DNA of 64,000 nucleotides from Imbricaverruca yamaguchii (taxonomy: Eukaryota > Arthropoda > Thecostraca > Neoverrucidae): assembly GCA_034440575.1 (NCBI GenBank), contig JAOTOL010001325.1, forward strand, positions 62,001 through 126,000, written 5' to 3'. Positions 1 through 10,945 of this stretch are shown piece after piece (within the stretch, counting starts at the first letter, position 1; each line of letters opens with the position of its first letter). The notes under the pieces were generated by a model that was given only the letters and a program-made list of their open reading frames with translations, had not been told where the DNA came from and searched no databases. The translations under genes were made by a program, and so were the position numbers.

Positions 1-1246
1 TTTTTTTTCTCTCAAAGCTATTTCCCAAGGATAACGGGTACCGACCAGGTACTGACGAAGATTTAACGGGTATGTCTAACGCAAAACACGCGTAGCGCAC
101 CAAATGAAACATCCTACTTCGCAGCCATCTATTTAGGTATAACTAAGCAGTCATATTCTGTCTGGTGTAGTGTTTTTGTTTTGTTTTTGTTTTTTGTTGA
201 TGAAGTGTGGTCTTCAAGTGGGCAAATCCTGTCTGTGTGGATGTCTGAGATCGTGGGCAGGGCAGTCTGGGTGGTCGGCAGGAAGGGGATGGACATCCGC
301 GGGCCTCCGTTTTCGCTTCCTGTCAGGGCTCTTCGTCATGAATGAGAGCTCGGCCCGTGCTCACCCCCCCCCTCCCCTACTCCCACACTCGGAATGATGG
401 ATTCGTTGGCATGCCACCCGCACACCTGTCTGACCTTCCCGTTAATAGACAGCTATGTGGCCGCCGGCCCCAACCCGTCGTCACACTTCCATGAATGTTT
501 CGGCGCGACAGGGCTCTGGTGGTGCCGGTGGTGAATGGACCCGGCGCCGGCTGGTCGAGTGCTGGTGTTTGACGTGGTGCTAATTCGCCTGGCTTTGGTG
601 ACAGTTGCCTCTGCTGGCCCCGTCGTTTGTCGGTTATGGCGGCGCTTAGTTTGTTGACATTGCTGAGTGATGAGCCGGCTGTCGTTGTTCTGGCCACTTC
701 AAACGTTCTATCCCGTCTAGTCTCCGGCGATCTGACTCGGGCACTGGCCGTCTGTGCATTAGCGCTACATTCTGCAGCATCGGGCCGAACAGCCGGCGGT
801 CCTGACCTTGCGATTGGATTTGTATTTTGAAACCCAAGTGTTGAAGGTTATATTTTTCGGGTCATAAAGTTATACCAGGATACTTTCGTTTTTGGCACGT
901 ACTTTTTATTACTTCGGATAGATACCTAATTATGGTATGTAGGTGAGGAATATTCGGGTAAAGAAAAGGAAATGAAAAATCCAACAATGCCACATGTAAC
1001 CATAGTTTTATTCCATAAATATGTAGCTTACTATTACTGAACTGACATTCCACGCACAGAATGCCAAATATCTGGGAATTTTTACCAAAGGGGAAGCATA
1101 TTACAGCATTTCATTGCGAAAACGCACCTTTCAACTTCCTAGTGGGGAAAGGGAGAGCCTGAATGGCATGTACGTCCGTAGCCTGCATGGTCAGAACTGA
1201 AGCGACCTGAAACTCAGTCTTCTGCCCTGTCGTGAATTCCTCATTA
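1..1246. other. No gene recognised; GC-rich interval
   Basis: The window opens with a T run. The stretch from about 200 to 840 is GC-rich and has short open frames on both strands, but none shows a motif, a composition bias typical of a gene, or similarity to another part of the window. I see no RNA gene or clear repeat here. Confidence 0.5.
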
Positions 1247-1456
1247 GTGCTCCTGGTTTTATATGTCGTGCGCTCCTGATTTTCTCTGCTGGCGTGTACA
1301 TCCGTTTTGTACTCGTAATTTGCGCTCTTGATTTGTGCTCCTGAGTTGCAATCCTGATTTGTGGTCCTTATTTTCACTCCTGATTTGCGTTCCCAATTTA
1401 CACCCCTGATTTATACTCCTGATGTGTCATCCTGATGTCTGCTCCTAATTTGTCCT
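1247..1456. repeat. Degenerate 13-15 bp tandem repeat
   Basis: A short unit close to GCTCCTGATTTGTG recurs about 14 times with substitutions and small length changes. It is a decayed minisatellite and I see no coding signal in it. Confidence 0.7.
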
Positions 1457-1792
1457 ATCGTCGTGGCTAGTTCCTTAGTGTGGAAGTTTAGCTTGAGTCC
1501 CTTCAAATATATGCAAAGTTCATATGCATACCGGGAACCCTAATTAATTGCGTCGCGATGCAAGTAACCGGAACTCCATTCACAACTCCCACCACCAAAT
1601 TACGACGTGGCGGTGGATGGAACACACAGCCAATCCAACGGCCAATCAAAGTAACACACTCAATTCGTGTTCCAAACTGGGAGCAGCAAACTCCAAACTG
1701 TTCAAAAGAACAGACTGGCAAGACGCCGGTAGTCGGATCACGCAGCACCATGACCCACACCCATGCGCCAAATGGTGCACGTGACACCGGCG
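1457..1792. other. Overlapping short open frames, no assignment
   Basis: Open frames of 80-115 codons overlap on both strands. The minus-strand frame contains a phrase (LVVGVVNGVPVTC) loosely reminiscent of the start of a retropepsin, but the catalytic DTG/DSG triplet that should follow is absent. I therefore do not call a gene. Confidence 0.35.
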
Positions 1793-2103
1793 GTCCGTGG
1801 AGTCCGCCGTGTATGTTATGGTAATAGGGATTCTTTATGTCTCCGTACATATTATAATATCAGTGTTTGGTCAGGTCTGTCGTACATGTTACGGTACCAT
1901 TGTTCAGTTGGGTCTGCTGTACATGTTGTGATACCAGGAGTCCTTTATGTCTGCTGTACATGTTGTGGTACCAGGAGTCCTTTATGTCTGCTGTGCACGC
2001 TATGGTGCCATGGGTCCTCTATCCCTCCTGTACATGCTATGATTCCAGCTGTCCGTTATGTCTGTCGTTCATGTTATGGTATCACGGTCCGTGATGTCTG
2101 CCG
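1793..2103. repeat. 37-bp tandem repeat, about 8 copies
   Basis: The phrase CTGTACATGTTGTGGTACCA recurs at 37-bp spacing, for example near 1921, 1958 and 1995. Copies diverge toward both ends. The array runs directly into the 3' tail of the CR1 element that starts at 2104. Confidence 0.8.
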
Positions 2104-2572
2104 TACATAAAGACATCAGACATAAAATATTAGTGCAACTATGAGCCATAAGGGCCCTTCCTGGTTGCACTCTGTACACTGAACCAGTTGCCCACCAAAT
2201 CTGTCAATCAGCCCTCCCTGTAATACTGAAAAGCAAGCCCTCTATTCTTCTAATGATAGTCTATCCTGTTTTTAAGGATGTTCAATGTGCTGCTACTGAC
2301 AATGTTTTCTGGCAGCTGGTTCCAGTGTTCTACTACCCTGTTGGTGAAGAAGGTCTGCCTGAACCTTGTTCTGCTGTGGTTAACTTTAATTTAGAATTTA
2401 TGACCTCTAATTGCATCATTTCTGTTAACTTCAAACATTTCCACAAGATATCCCCTCTCCAGACCATGGACAAATTTAAAGACCTTGATGTGATCTCCTT
2501 CAGCCTTCTATATCTAAGTGAAAACATATTCAATTTCTTCAATCTTCCCTAATATGCAGGTTGCTTATACCA

Positions 2573-2854
2573 TTAACGATTTTTGTAGCCCTCTTTTGTA
2601 CTCTCTAAAAGCCAACAATCTTTTTCATAGCTAGGAGACCAAGTTTGGATGCAGTATTCCAAATGTGGCCTGACATATGCACAGTATAGCTTCCTGATCA
2701 CTTCCTCACTTCTGTATGATACATTCCTATTTATTGCCCCGAGCATTCTCAATGCCTTCTTCCTGGCTTCCTTGGTCTGTTCTGATACCCCCAATTTTGT
2801 GTTTAGAATAACACCTAAATCCTTCTCCTGTTGAGTCACTGATAGCACTGCCAC
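2573..2854 (-). pseudogene. CR1 reverse transcriptase, C-terminal segment
   Basis: The frame encodes the post-catalytic part of a CR1 RT. It includes the phrases EKDLGVILNTKL and RKLYCAYVRPHLEYCIQTWSP, which are typical of the thumb/connection region of CR1 and Jockey-group LINEs. It starts downstream of the FADD box and ends at a stop before the 3' UTR. The matching stretch in the minus-strand copy at 36416-37090 is longer and continuous. The right inverted copy lost this stretch through a deletion. It is an inactive fragment. Confidence 0.85.
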
Positions 2855-2904
2855 CTATCAAGTATGGAGCCTTCATATGCTGCTTACCTACATGCATGAT
2901 TTTG

Positions 2905-2995
2905 CACTTATAAAAAATTTGGGCGCTAGATGACCAACCATGGTCGATGTGCCCTAAAATCACAATCACACAAACACACACACTTATAAAAATTA
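2905..2995 (+). mobile_element. 60-bp LINE/SINE-tail insertion with target duplication
   Basis: A 60-bp insert at 2921-2980 sits inside the CR1 sequence and is flanked by near-identical 15-16 bp copies of CACTTATAAAAATT, at 2905-2920 and 2981-2995. The insert begins GGGCGCTAGATGACC and ends in a CACACA-rich tail. It matches the tail motif of the SINEs and RNase H LINE elsewhere in the window. The CR1 copy at 36.9 kb has an empty site here, so the sequence was inserted. The inverted right copy at 59121-59210 carries the identical event. Confidence 0.88.
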
Positions 2996-3274
2996 AATTT
3001 CATTTGCCATTCTTCGGACCACTTCACAAGTTCGTCTTTGCAGCGAGATATGCTCCTTTTGACCTGTTATTGCCCTAAAGACCTTCAAATCATCCGCGAA
3101 TTTCAAAGCTTTACTGCTTAGGCCACTTTCAATGTTAGTTACAAATATAATGAACAGTAGTGGCCCCAGTACTGACCCCTAGGGGACTCCACTAAGAACA
3201 TTTTGCCATGATGACTTTGTACCATTTAGCATCACTCTCTGCTGTCTATCTGAAAGCCACAACTCTATCCATTT

Positions 3275-3673
3275 TTAGATGCTACCTGCAATATCATGGG
3301 CCTGAAGCTGTATCATTAACCGTTTATGGGGTACCTTGTCAAAGGCCTTACTAAAGTCAAGATATGCTACATCAACCTGATTGCCCTGATCAAATTGTTC
3401 TGTGCCGAAGTTCAAGAAGTCCAAGAGATTTGTGAGACATGGTCGTCCTTTTCTAAACCCATGTTGAGTATCTTGAATCAATCTGTTACCTTCCAGATAA
3501 CTAACTATTCCTTCCTTGATAATTGATTCGAGTACCTTGCAGACTAGGGATGTGAGACTTACTGGCCTATAGTTTTCAACTTTCCCTCTTTCTTCTTTCT
3601 TGAAAATATGAACTACATTTACCCTTTTCCAATCGGTTGGAATTTCATTTTCAACCCTAACTCCCCCACCCAA
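3275..3673 (-). pseudogene. CR1 reverse transcriptase, N-terminal palm fragment
   Basis: The frame reads through the first RT motifs: NYRPVSLTSLVCKVLE, then GFRKGRPCLTNL, then YLDFSKAFDKVPH, which carries the first catalytic aspartate. It ends at a stop before the remaining palm motifs. About the first seven codons come from the neighbouring GC-rich block, not from CR1, so the apparent start codon is a junction artefact. The protein is nearly identical to the product of 58401-58841. Confidence 0.88.
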
Positions 3674-6600
3674 TTCTACGGTTTTATTTTGGTACCCCTT
3701 GATAAATCAACTCACACCGCTGAAATTACACACATACCACAACAACCGGATCGGTATCCGAAAATGTCAAGCCGGAGCCATCCAAAAAAGGAGGGATTCC
3801 CAAAAGTCAATGTCAGGGTCGGTAAAATGGCTCGGGAGCACAGAACATATTACCTTCACAAATTCTGTACGCCACCGAAAAAAAACCGAATCTCGAAAAA
3901 TCGAGATAGGATACAAATACATGGCGCCAGGGTCTCGCAATGTCGGGCCGGAATTCGGACTTTTGTAGAAAAAATCAAAAAAGATCCGCAAAATAGCATT
4001 GAGCCCAGAAAGCTGGCGTTAGGTAACCGGAATCACGCGCCTGGGAGGGAGGAGTCAGGCTGGGACACAGAAAAATCGCACCGAAGTCCCAAAACCGAAC
4101 GCCCACAAATTTGCGTTAAAATCCCCAAGTAAACACAGCAGGACCCTAAGAGCACAACGGGGGCCGAAAATACAACCGACGCTCTGAAGCACACAATCTC
4201 CCAAAAAGCGACAGGGCCTCAAAACGTGCGTTGCAGCCCAAAATAAATATACATGGAGCTCTAAAAAAATATACACTGGAAGCTCTCAAGTCACGCAGGG
4301 ACCATGCTAACGCACAAGGGTCTGAAAAAGTGACTGGAACCACAAAAGTCAAAATGGTTTCAAATCGAACAAAAGGACCAGGGGTTAAATAAGCACATCG
4401 GGTTTTTCAAAAACGCCCTCACACGTAAAAATATCTTCGGTGCATAAAAAGCAGCAAACCCTAAAACGAGCAGGAGTTTAGAAGATGTAGTAAACCCCTA
4501 ACTTAAATGTAAAATATATTACCCATCACTTCGAAATGTAAAATTTCCCAATTTCAGGCATTCCAGTTCGTATCACCCGGTCGCCACGACGCCAACGTCC
4601 GTGCACGTGCGCGCATTCGGCGCATTCGCAACACCTCGTGCAATGCTACGGTTTCTGCTAGGCCTTCTGCCTTTTGCTAATTACTGTCACATGATAAACT
4701 TGCGCCATATGTGACGTGCTGCAATGCTTAGTATGGGCGCTCGCTGCGAAAAGTCGAGTAATTAATTCCGATCATTAATTCCTTTCCTCCCACATTTTCT
4801 GGTAGCTATGAAATGCAGATTCCGTTCAGCTTTGACGCACCTGATATCTTTGCTGCTATCCTCTCAGAATGGCTGTCGAACCGAGGCCTTTTCTCAATGT
4901 TCTTTGTTGGACCCGCTGCGTCTTTCTGCGCAGTGGCCTAATGCATTTTCGAAACCCCTCCTCGTTTTAGTGTGTTGTTTTTTTGGTCACTGATGATTTT
5001 TGAAAATGTGTCAGGGAGATTTCGATGATCCCGATGTCTTCATTTAACGCCCGGTGCTTTTGTTCGTTTGGGAACCATGTTGCCATTTGTGGCCCCAGCC
5101 TCTTTTCAGGCCCTGGTGCGTCCTTATGACCTATGTGCCATAAGAGCTTCTTGTGTATTTTTTAGATGTCCAGGTATGTTAAGGCCCTGTCGCTTTTTGG
5201 GAGACTGTGCGTTTTGGAGGGCCAGTTGTGTTGTCGGCTCCCGTTATGCTCTTAGGTTCCTGTTGTGTTTTTGGGGGCTTCTGACGCACATTTGTGGTGC
5301 TCCAGTACGATGTGGCTTCGGTGCGGTGCTTCTTAGTACCAGCGCGATTTATCGCGCCCGGGCGCGTGGCTCTGGGGACCCAACGCTAGTTTTCTGGGCT
5401 CAACGGTATTTTTGTGGATTTTTTTGTTGTTGTAAATTCCGAATCCCGGCCTGTTTTTCGAGTCCCTGGAGCCACGTTTTTGGATCTCACCTCGATTTAT
5501 TTAGATACGGCATGTTTTTCAGTGCCATACGCAATTTGTGAAGGCATCTGGTTGCATGTTCGGCGCTCCAGTGCCATGTTCTTGAACAGGACATTTATTT
5601 TGTTCAATGCACTCTTATTTTGGAAGGCTCCAGCTTGATTTTTTTCGGATACCGATTTCGTTTTTGTGGTCACACTGTTCTTATGTGTGAGCCTAGCCTA
5701 AACGCCAATTTTGTGGAGCTTCGACGGGAATACCGATGGGAATTGTGGGTCCCGGGCGCGATATTTTGGGGGACAGTTTTGAGTTTGTGGGAAGCGTTGT
5801 ACTTAGCTGTTGCCCCCAACGCGATTTTGGCCGTTCCTATTGCAAGTTTTCGAGCCTCGGAACGAGTTTTCGCCTGGCCCGAAGTACTAGCCCTAGCCCG
5901 AAGTACTTATTTGGAGACCCCTGCGCGAATTCTGGTGGACCGACGCGAATTTTGGTGGCCCCAGCGCGAGTTTTGGAGCCCCGGTACGATTCCTGGGAGC
6001 TTATGCCTCTCAGGATGGGAGCTTATGCCTCTGCGGCCACTGAAGGAGTATATTTTTGTCCCAGAGTGACATTCCGGTTATGAATTGATTTTTGGAGCAG
6101 CTGCAACTTTTGGGGCCCGGCGAACCCTTCTGGGCCTCCAGGGCGATTTTCAAGGGCTGCGATGGGATTTTTTTTTATATTGTCCAATGTGATCTTTTGG
6201 GCCCCAACGTCATTTGCTTGGATCCCTAGCGCGAGCTTTAGCTGCCTCGACACATTTTTTGGTCAGGTTTTTTGGCGTCATTGTTGGGCCCCAGATTTGG
6301 AGTCTTTTTTTTTTTTTTTTTTTTTGTTGGTTTTTGTGAGTGTTTTTCAGAGTTGGACCCATGTCAGGAGGGTTTTTGTTGCTCTGGCTTCATTTGTTTT
6401 GGTCCCAATTAGACTGTTGTGGAATGCTACGACTCGTCGTTCTACTATACATGTTTTCATGGTCCGATCGTATATTTTTGGTACACCCAGGTTCAGCGTG
6501 ATTTTCAAGGTCCCCTGCAAGATCTTTTTGGTCCATGTCGTAAATTTGAAACACCAGAGCACGACTTTTATCATCTCTTAGGGGTTTCTTGCAAATTGTA
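3652..6600 (+). mobile_element. GC-rich foldback block A of degenerate ~20-bp units
   Basis: This block is built from loosely repeated units resembling CCCAGCGCGATTTTTGGGGC at about 18-22 bp spacing. The segment 3720-4500 read on the minus strand is homologous to 4940-5680 on the plus strand; both carry the phrase GGCCCTGTCGCTTTTTGGGA and then run in parallel for several hundred bases. The block is therefore a large imperfect palindrome around a core at 4500-4940, followed by a one-armed extension to about 6600 that includes a poly-T run at 6305-6326. It has one nearly identical inverted copy (54388-57015) and two diverged collinear relatives (45740-47470 and 62345-64000). Short open frames across it have no recognisable product. 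I do not know the class; a foldback-type DNA element is one possibility. Confidence 0.7.
4500..4940. other. Unique core between the arms of block A
   Basis: This stretch does not share the ~20-bp periodicity of the arms. It includes a CpG-rich portion near 4575-4660 and an AT-rich portion near 4760-4800. A 61-codon frame at 4808-4993 begins here and is conserved in the inverted copy (55636-55857), but that only reflects recent duplication. I see no transposase motif. Confidence 0.5.
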
Positions 6601-8001
6601 GGCCTCATCTAGCGTCATAAGTATCTCGTCCCATTTCCTGGAGCCTCTTTACCGGTGTTGAACGTCTTATGTCCTACCCTCCTCCATATTCATTGTCCTC
6701 TGTCGTCTTGAAGGGCCTTCTCATACATCCTGGGGCCCTTTACCATAGCATGGGGCTTCCTCTCATGTCCTAGGGGTATTATCTGCCAAATTCGGGTCCT
6801 CATGCCATGCTTCGTGGGGTTCCTCCTTTATCCTGCAAAACCTTACCAGTCTTGAGGGAATCTTCAATTTTGGAAGCCTCACGCCCCTTCATACCTGTTA
6901 GCACTCCCATCTTAAGGACCTCCTCTCACTTTCTTGGAAATCTTTCTGGTCTTTTGGGCCTCATTCAGTCCTGTAACCCTACTCGTTTTGGGGGGACTCC
7001 TCTCGAGTCCGGTAGGACCCTCATTTCTCTTCTAGTCCTTTTTCAAATTAGGGGCCTCCTCTCATGTCTTGGGGACCTCTTGCTCTGCGTTTTGATTCGA
7101 ACTTCGCCCATCTTAAGGGTAGTGTCCTATCGCCTGGTGGACTCCTCTTCTCTCCCAGGCTCCTCCTCTCCAAATTATATACAACCTTTCTTACCTCAGT
7201 GGCCTTGTTATTTCCTGGGGACCTTTTTGGACATCTGCGAGCCTTCTTTTCCGCCTGGGAGCTATCTGTCTTATCCAACGGCCCTTCTCTCCAATTTTAG
7301 AGCCTCCCCGTTCATCATGGGTCTTATTTCCAGCCTTGTGTCGTACTCTTCCGAATTATGTGCCTCCTGCCATGTCTCTGGATCATCCTTTTCTATTTTG
7401 GTGGAACCTTACTCGTTTTGGTGCCTATTGTTGCGTCTCCGAAACCTCATCTCATATCCACTGGCTTTCTTTTCCGGCTTAGGGCCTCCTCTCATTTTAT
7501 TGGGCCTCCCTTCCCTTATCGAGACTCCTTTGCAATGTTGGGGACCTCCGTGCCATTTTTTGGCACTCTCTTGATTTTTGGAGCCTCCTACCCTCCCCTA
7601 TGTGACTTCTTTGTCAAATTATTGGCCGCCTCCTGGAGGCCCCTAATTTCTAGAATCTCTTTTTCGTCTTGAGTCCTTTTCGTCCTGGGGCCTTCATTAC
7701 GTCCTAGGGGTCTCTTTTTCGTCATGGGGGCCTCCTGTTCGTCCTGGGGCGTCCTCTTCGTCCTGGGGGCCTTTTTTTGCCGTGGGGCCTCCTTTTCGTC
7801 CTGGAGGGCCTCCTTTTTGTCCTTGGAGGGCCTCCTTTTCGTCCTGGGAGCCTAATTTTCGTCCTGGAGGGCCCATTTTCGTCCTGGAAGGCCCCCTTTT
7901 CGTCATGGGGGCCTCCTTTTCGTCCTGGGGGTCTCTGTGTCAATATTTGGCACTCGCTTGATTTCTGGGGCCTCCTACCCTCTCCTAGGTGAGTTAAAAA
8001 A
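6600..8001. repeat. CT-rich degenerate ~20-bp array
   Basis: Units close to GGGGCCTCCTTTTCGTCCTG recur loosely through the interval and most regularly between about 7690 and 7945. The frames on both strands are low-complexity products of this composition. The array borders block A on the left and stops exactly at a perfect hairpin on the right. Its unit length is similar to that of block A, but the unit sequence differs. Confidence 0.75.
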
Positions 8002-8035
8002 AAATTAGGGGCCTCCAGGAGGAGGCCCCTAATTT
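8002..8035. repeat. Perfect 15-bp hairpin at the array boundary
   Basis: AAATTAGGGGCCTCC at 8002-8016 is followed by the tetraloop AGGA and then by its exact reverse complement at 8021-8035. A related GGCCTCCAGGAGGCC-like phrase occurs inverted near 7624-7650. The hairpin marks the right end of the CT-rich array. The bases downstream do not match a Helitron-type end. Confidence 0.85.
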
Positions 8036-9224
8036 GGGCGTTAAGCGCTGTTACCGTAGGTGTGTTGGGTGTCGGATGCTATGACCGTTGTATTCAGTGT
8101 CGGATGTTGTGACCTGTAGGCGTGCGCATGGTTGGATTTGTACTTTGTAATCCTGGATGAAGAGAGGGAAATTTTGGCGTAATCGGAGATGGAGAAGATG
8201 CTTTACTCCAAAGTATTTGGTCTAAATCTTGGCTTGCACTTTCCAGTGAACAATGAGCACTTTATCACGTAGCAGTTAATTGTCAAACAGTACCGTTCAG
8301 CCTAAAAATGGGAAAACGATATTTTTTTGTCGCAAGATCAGTGATGTAATTTATTAGATAACGGTTAAGTGAGGTCGGAGACAGACGCGGAGTTTCTTGT
8401 CATGATTTGGCCAGGGTTCATACAATAAGCTTTGCTTTGTAATATAATCCTGGTCCGCATATAATCCTAATCCGTAAGCCATCCCGGAATAATTGTGACT
8501 ACATTTCGTGTTTTATTGAGAAACACAACGCATCGCTTAAAGAAGAATATTAAAATCTGCTTTGAACTTCTGGAAGTTATTAACTCGCAAGGTGATACGT
8601 CCCGGTCGTAATTGTGTGTGAAAATCGACGGCGAGGCATACGAAGCATATTTCCATGCCATGTCTATCTTGAAAATAGTGGCTACCGAGAAACCTTTCAG
8701 CGCAATGCGTCAGCCCTGAAGGCAGCTACTTCGTCATCATCTAAGGAACTACTGGTCGAATTCCATTTCATCGCTCGACTTTGTGCCAGGACAACCCAAG
8801 ATAAAAGGCTCGGTCTTTGCCACCTTGTTTTACGTTAATCATATCGTTTGGTTAACATCATAGTTGAACAGTGTATTCGATTTTAAGCTGAAGTGGCAAC
8901 ACATTATTTTACGTTGGTGAAGTTCCGTTCCAGGTTAGTGTCAACACACCAGGACAGGTTTCATTCACACCTCAATTACCATCCCACGTTGTTTTAAATG
9001 CTGCGTCAGGCGCTCAATAAAATGCAACCACATCCGTAGCACGGATGATGCCAAACTACCACCGGCACCACGTAAAGCTACCACCCGTTGCCGGTAATTT
9101 GCGTCGGAAGCGATTTCCGGTTATGATTACGCCGTAAGCTGTCGCCACCGCCAAACGCTCGCACCGTACAGTCCATTCGGAGAATGGCGCGATAGACGAG
9201 CGACCACCCAGACGATTAGCCGCT
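8036..9224. other. No gene recognised
   Basis: A partial repeat of GTGTCGGATG occurs near 8069-8106. Short frames at 8467-8661 and 8614-8838 overlap on opposite strands and have no recognisable domain. No other structure was seen. Confidence 0.45.
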
Positions 9225-9940
9225 CAGAGCGGCCGCACAGACAAGCAGCCGCCCCCAGCAGAGCGCCCGCTCAGACAAGCAGCCGCCCCCAGCAGAGCGC
9301 CCGCCCAGACAAATAGCCGCACCCAGCAGAGCGCCCGCCCAGACAAACAGCCGCCCCCAGCAAAGCGTCCGCCCAGACAAGCAGCCGCCCAGACAAGCAA
9401 CCGCCCCCAGCAGAGCGCCCGCCCAGACAAGCAACCGCCCCCAGCCTAGCAGAGCGCCCGCTCAGACAAGCAGCCGCCCCCAGCAGAGCGCCCGCTCAGA
9501 CAAGCAGCCGCCCCCAGCAGAGCGCCCGCTCAGACAAGCAGCCGCCCCCAGCAGAGCACCCGCCCAGGCAGAACGACCGCCCCCAGCAGAGCGCCCGCCC
9601 AGACAAACAGCCGCCCCCAGCAGAGCGCCCGCCCAGACAAACAGCCGCCCCCAGCAGAGCGCCCGCCCAGACAAGCAACCGCCCCCAGCAGAGCGCCCGC
9701 TCAGACAAGCAGTCGCCCCCAGCAGAGCACCCGCCCAGGCAGAACGACCGCCCCCAGCAGAGCGCCCGCTCAGACAAACAGCCGCCCCCAGCAGAGCGCC
9801 CGCCCAGGCAGAGCGACCGCCCCCAGCAGAGCACCCGCCCAAACAAAGAGGTCGACCAGACGGAGCGGCTGCCCAGATGGAGCGGCCGCCCAGACAGAGC
9901 GGCCGCCCAGACAAGCAGCAGTCCAGACAAGCAGCAGTCG
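9225..9940. repeat. 34-bp GC-rich minisatellite
   Basis: AGCAGAGCGCCCGC followed by a CAGACAAGCAGCCGCCCCC phrase recurs every 34 bp, for example at 9482 and 9516, for roughly 18-20 copies. Toward 9850-9940 it passes into a shorter unit based on GCCCAGACAGAGCGGCC. Because 34 is not a multiple of 3 and the unit lacks stops, long minus-strand frames (up to 185 codons) run through the array in more than one register. These are not genes. Confidence 0.9.
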
Positions 9941-10084
9941 GCTGGCGGAGCGGTCCGGGGTGCTTGCCGCACCGGCATGCTGCCAGCGGGGCGGGGTGGG
10001 TAGACGTCCACCTTGGCAAGTTGACACTTCCAGTCAGGAGGCGCTCACCTCAAACACAACACTGCTGGCGACATTGAGAGTCGT

Positions 10085-10410
10085 CGGCGGAGAGGGGGAG
10101 CACCGTACCGTCGACCACCCTACAGGTGGGGAACCATCGACCATTCGAAGGAAAGGATGGGAACTGGGGAGTACCACACCGTCGACCACGCCGGAGACGT
10201 ACCTGGGAGACCACCTCACCATCCACCATCCCAGAGACGTGAGTGAGGAAACCACCTCACCGTCGTCCTCCCAGAGACGTAACTGGGAGACGACCGCATC
10301 ATCGATCACCCTAGAGAGGGGAGACCGCCCCACAATCGACTACCCCAGAGACTGTACCATATCGACCACCCCACATATTGACGTGGGGGAGACCACCCAG
10401 ACGATGAGGA
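10085..10410. repeat. Degenerate ~40-bp tandem repeat
   Basis: The phrases ACCACCTCACC and CCCAGAGACGT alternate at about 40-bp spacing, giving roughly 7-8 degenerate units. Together with the neighbouring 34-bp and 46-bp arrays it makes a 1.6-kb run of unrelated minisatellites. Confidence 0.7.
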
Positions 10411-10650
10411 ACTCGCTGTGCCATTGACCTCACAGCCCGAAGTTATCCATGCGAGACGAAGCGTTGTCAGATGTCAGATGTGAGTTGTGTGTCAACATTG
10501 GGCCGACGGTTACCCACCACAGTGTCCGTCCGAGTCGGTAGACGTGTCGCTGGGAGCTTGGTGCGATCTGAGCCATAGCCGATAATGAGTACGTATCAAA
10601 GCTGGAAACAGGTGACTATTAGAGCTCGGGAAAGTACCAACAAGGAAAGA

Positions 10651-10822
10651 TGTTGATCTGAGCCACTGATGTGCGCACGCCAGGGTTGGAGGTAAGTGTT
10701 GATCCGAGCCACTGATGTGCGCACGCTAGGATTGGAGGTAAGTGTTGATCGGAGCCACTGATGTGCGCACGCCAGGATTGGAGGTAAGTGTTGATCGGAG
10801 CCATTGATGTGCGCATGCCATG
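10651..10822. repeat. 46-bp tandem repeat, about 3.7 copies
   Basis: TGTTGATCGGAGCCACTGAT starts copies at 10651, 10697, 10743 and 10789, an exact 46-bp spacing with few substitutions. The last partial copy runs into the dispersed G-run repeat that follows. Confidence 0.9.
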
Positions 10823-10945
10823 TCAAATTGATGTGGGAAATGGTATGCCAAATTTGGGCGCGCCGCCGCGCGCCGTCCGCCCGCTATCCGCGAAAAACCG
10901 TAGGGGGGGGGAGTGTAGACCCCCCCGAGACGGGACAGGTTAAAG
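10823..10945 (+). repeat. Dispersed G-run/C-run repeat, copy 1
   Basis: This segment is closely similar to 19955-20080. Both contain CCAAATTTGGGCGC, then CGCTATCC and CGAAAAACC, then an uninterrupted G run, a short spacer, a C run and GACGGGAC. The facing G and C runs could pair as a hairpin. No protein motif is present. Confidence 0.8.

Larger units (their letters stand above)
2104..3651 (-). mobile_element. CR1-type LINE, 3' part, left inverted copy
   Basis: This is the 3' portion of a CR1-clade non-LTR retrotransposon read on the minus strand. The 3' terminus at 2104-2128 carries short direct repeats of TTTATGTC, like the octamer tails of CR1 elements. Reverse-transcriptase segments lie at 2573-2854 and 3275-3651, with an FADD catalytic box near 3088-3099. 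The upstream end stops abruptly at about 3648-3651, where the sequence switches to the GC-rich block. The same element lies inverted at 57145-59751 and is nearly identical there. The left copy lacks about 1.45 kb that the right copy keeps (57016-58467), but retains about 255 bp of RT C-terminal sequence that the right copy lost. It cannot be autonomous. Confidence 0.9.

Noticed and set aside
1503..1850. Retroviral-type protease in the minus-strand frame
   Set aside because: VNGVPVTC resembles the start of such domains, but the DTG/DSG active site is missing and no neighbouring gag or pol motifs exist.
5068..6069. Open frames of 149-157 codons in GC block A and their copies in block C
   Set aside because: They follow the ~20-bp unit, have no recognisable domain, and their conservation between A and C reflects recent duplication only.
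8002..8045. Helitron 3' end
   Set aside because: A hairpin is present, but there is no CTRR terminus or matching 5' TC end, and no Rep/helicase sequence was seen.
9216..10027. Minus-strand frames of up to 185 codons with CLSGRALCWGRL-type repeats
   Set aside because: Translation of the 34-bp minisatellite in rotating phase; no non-repetitive domain.
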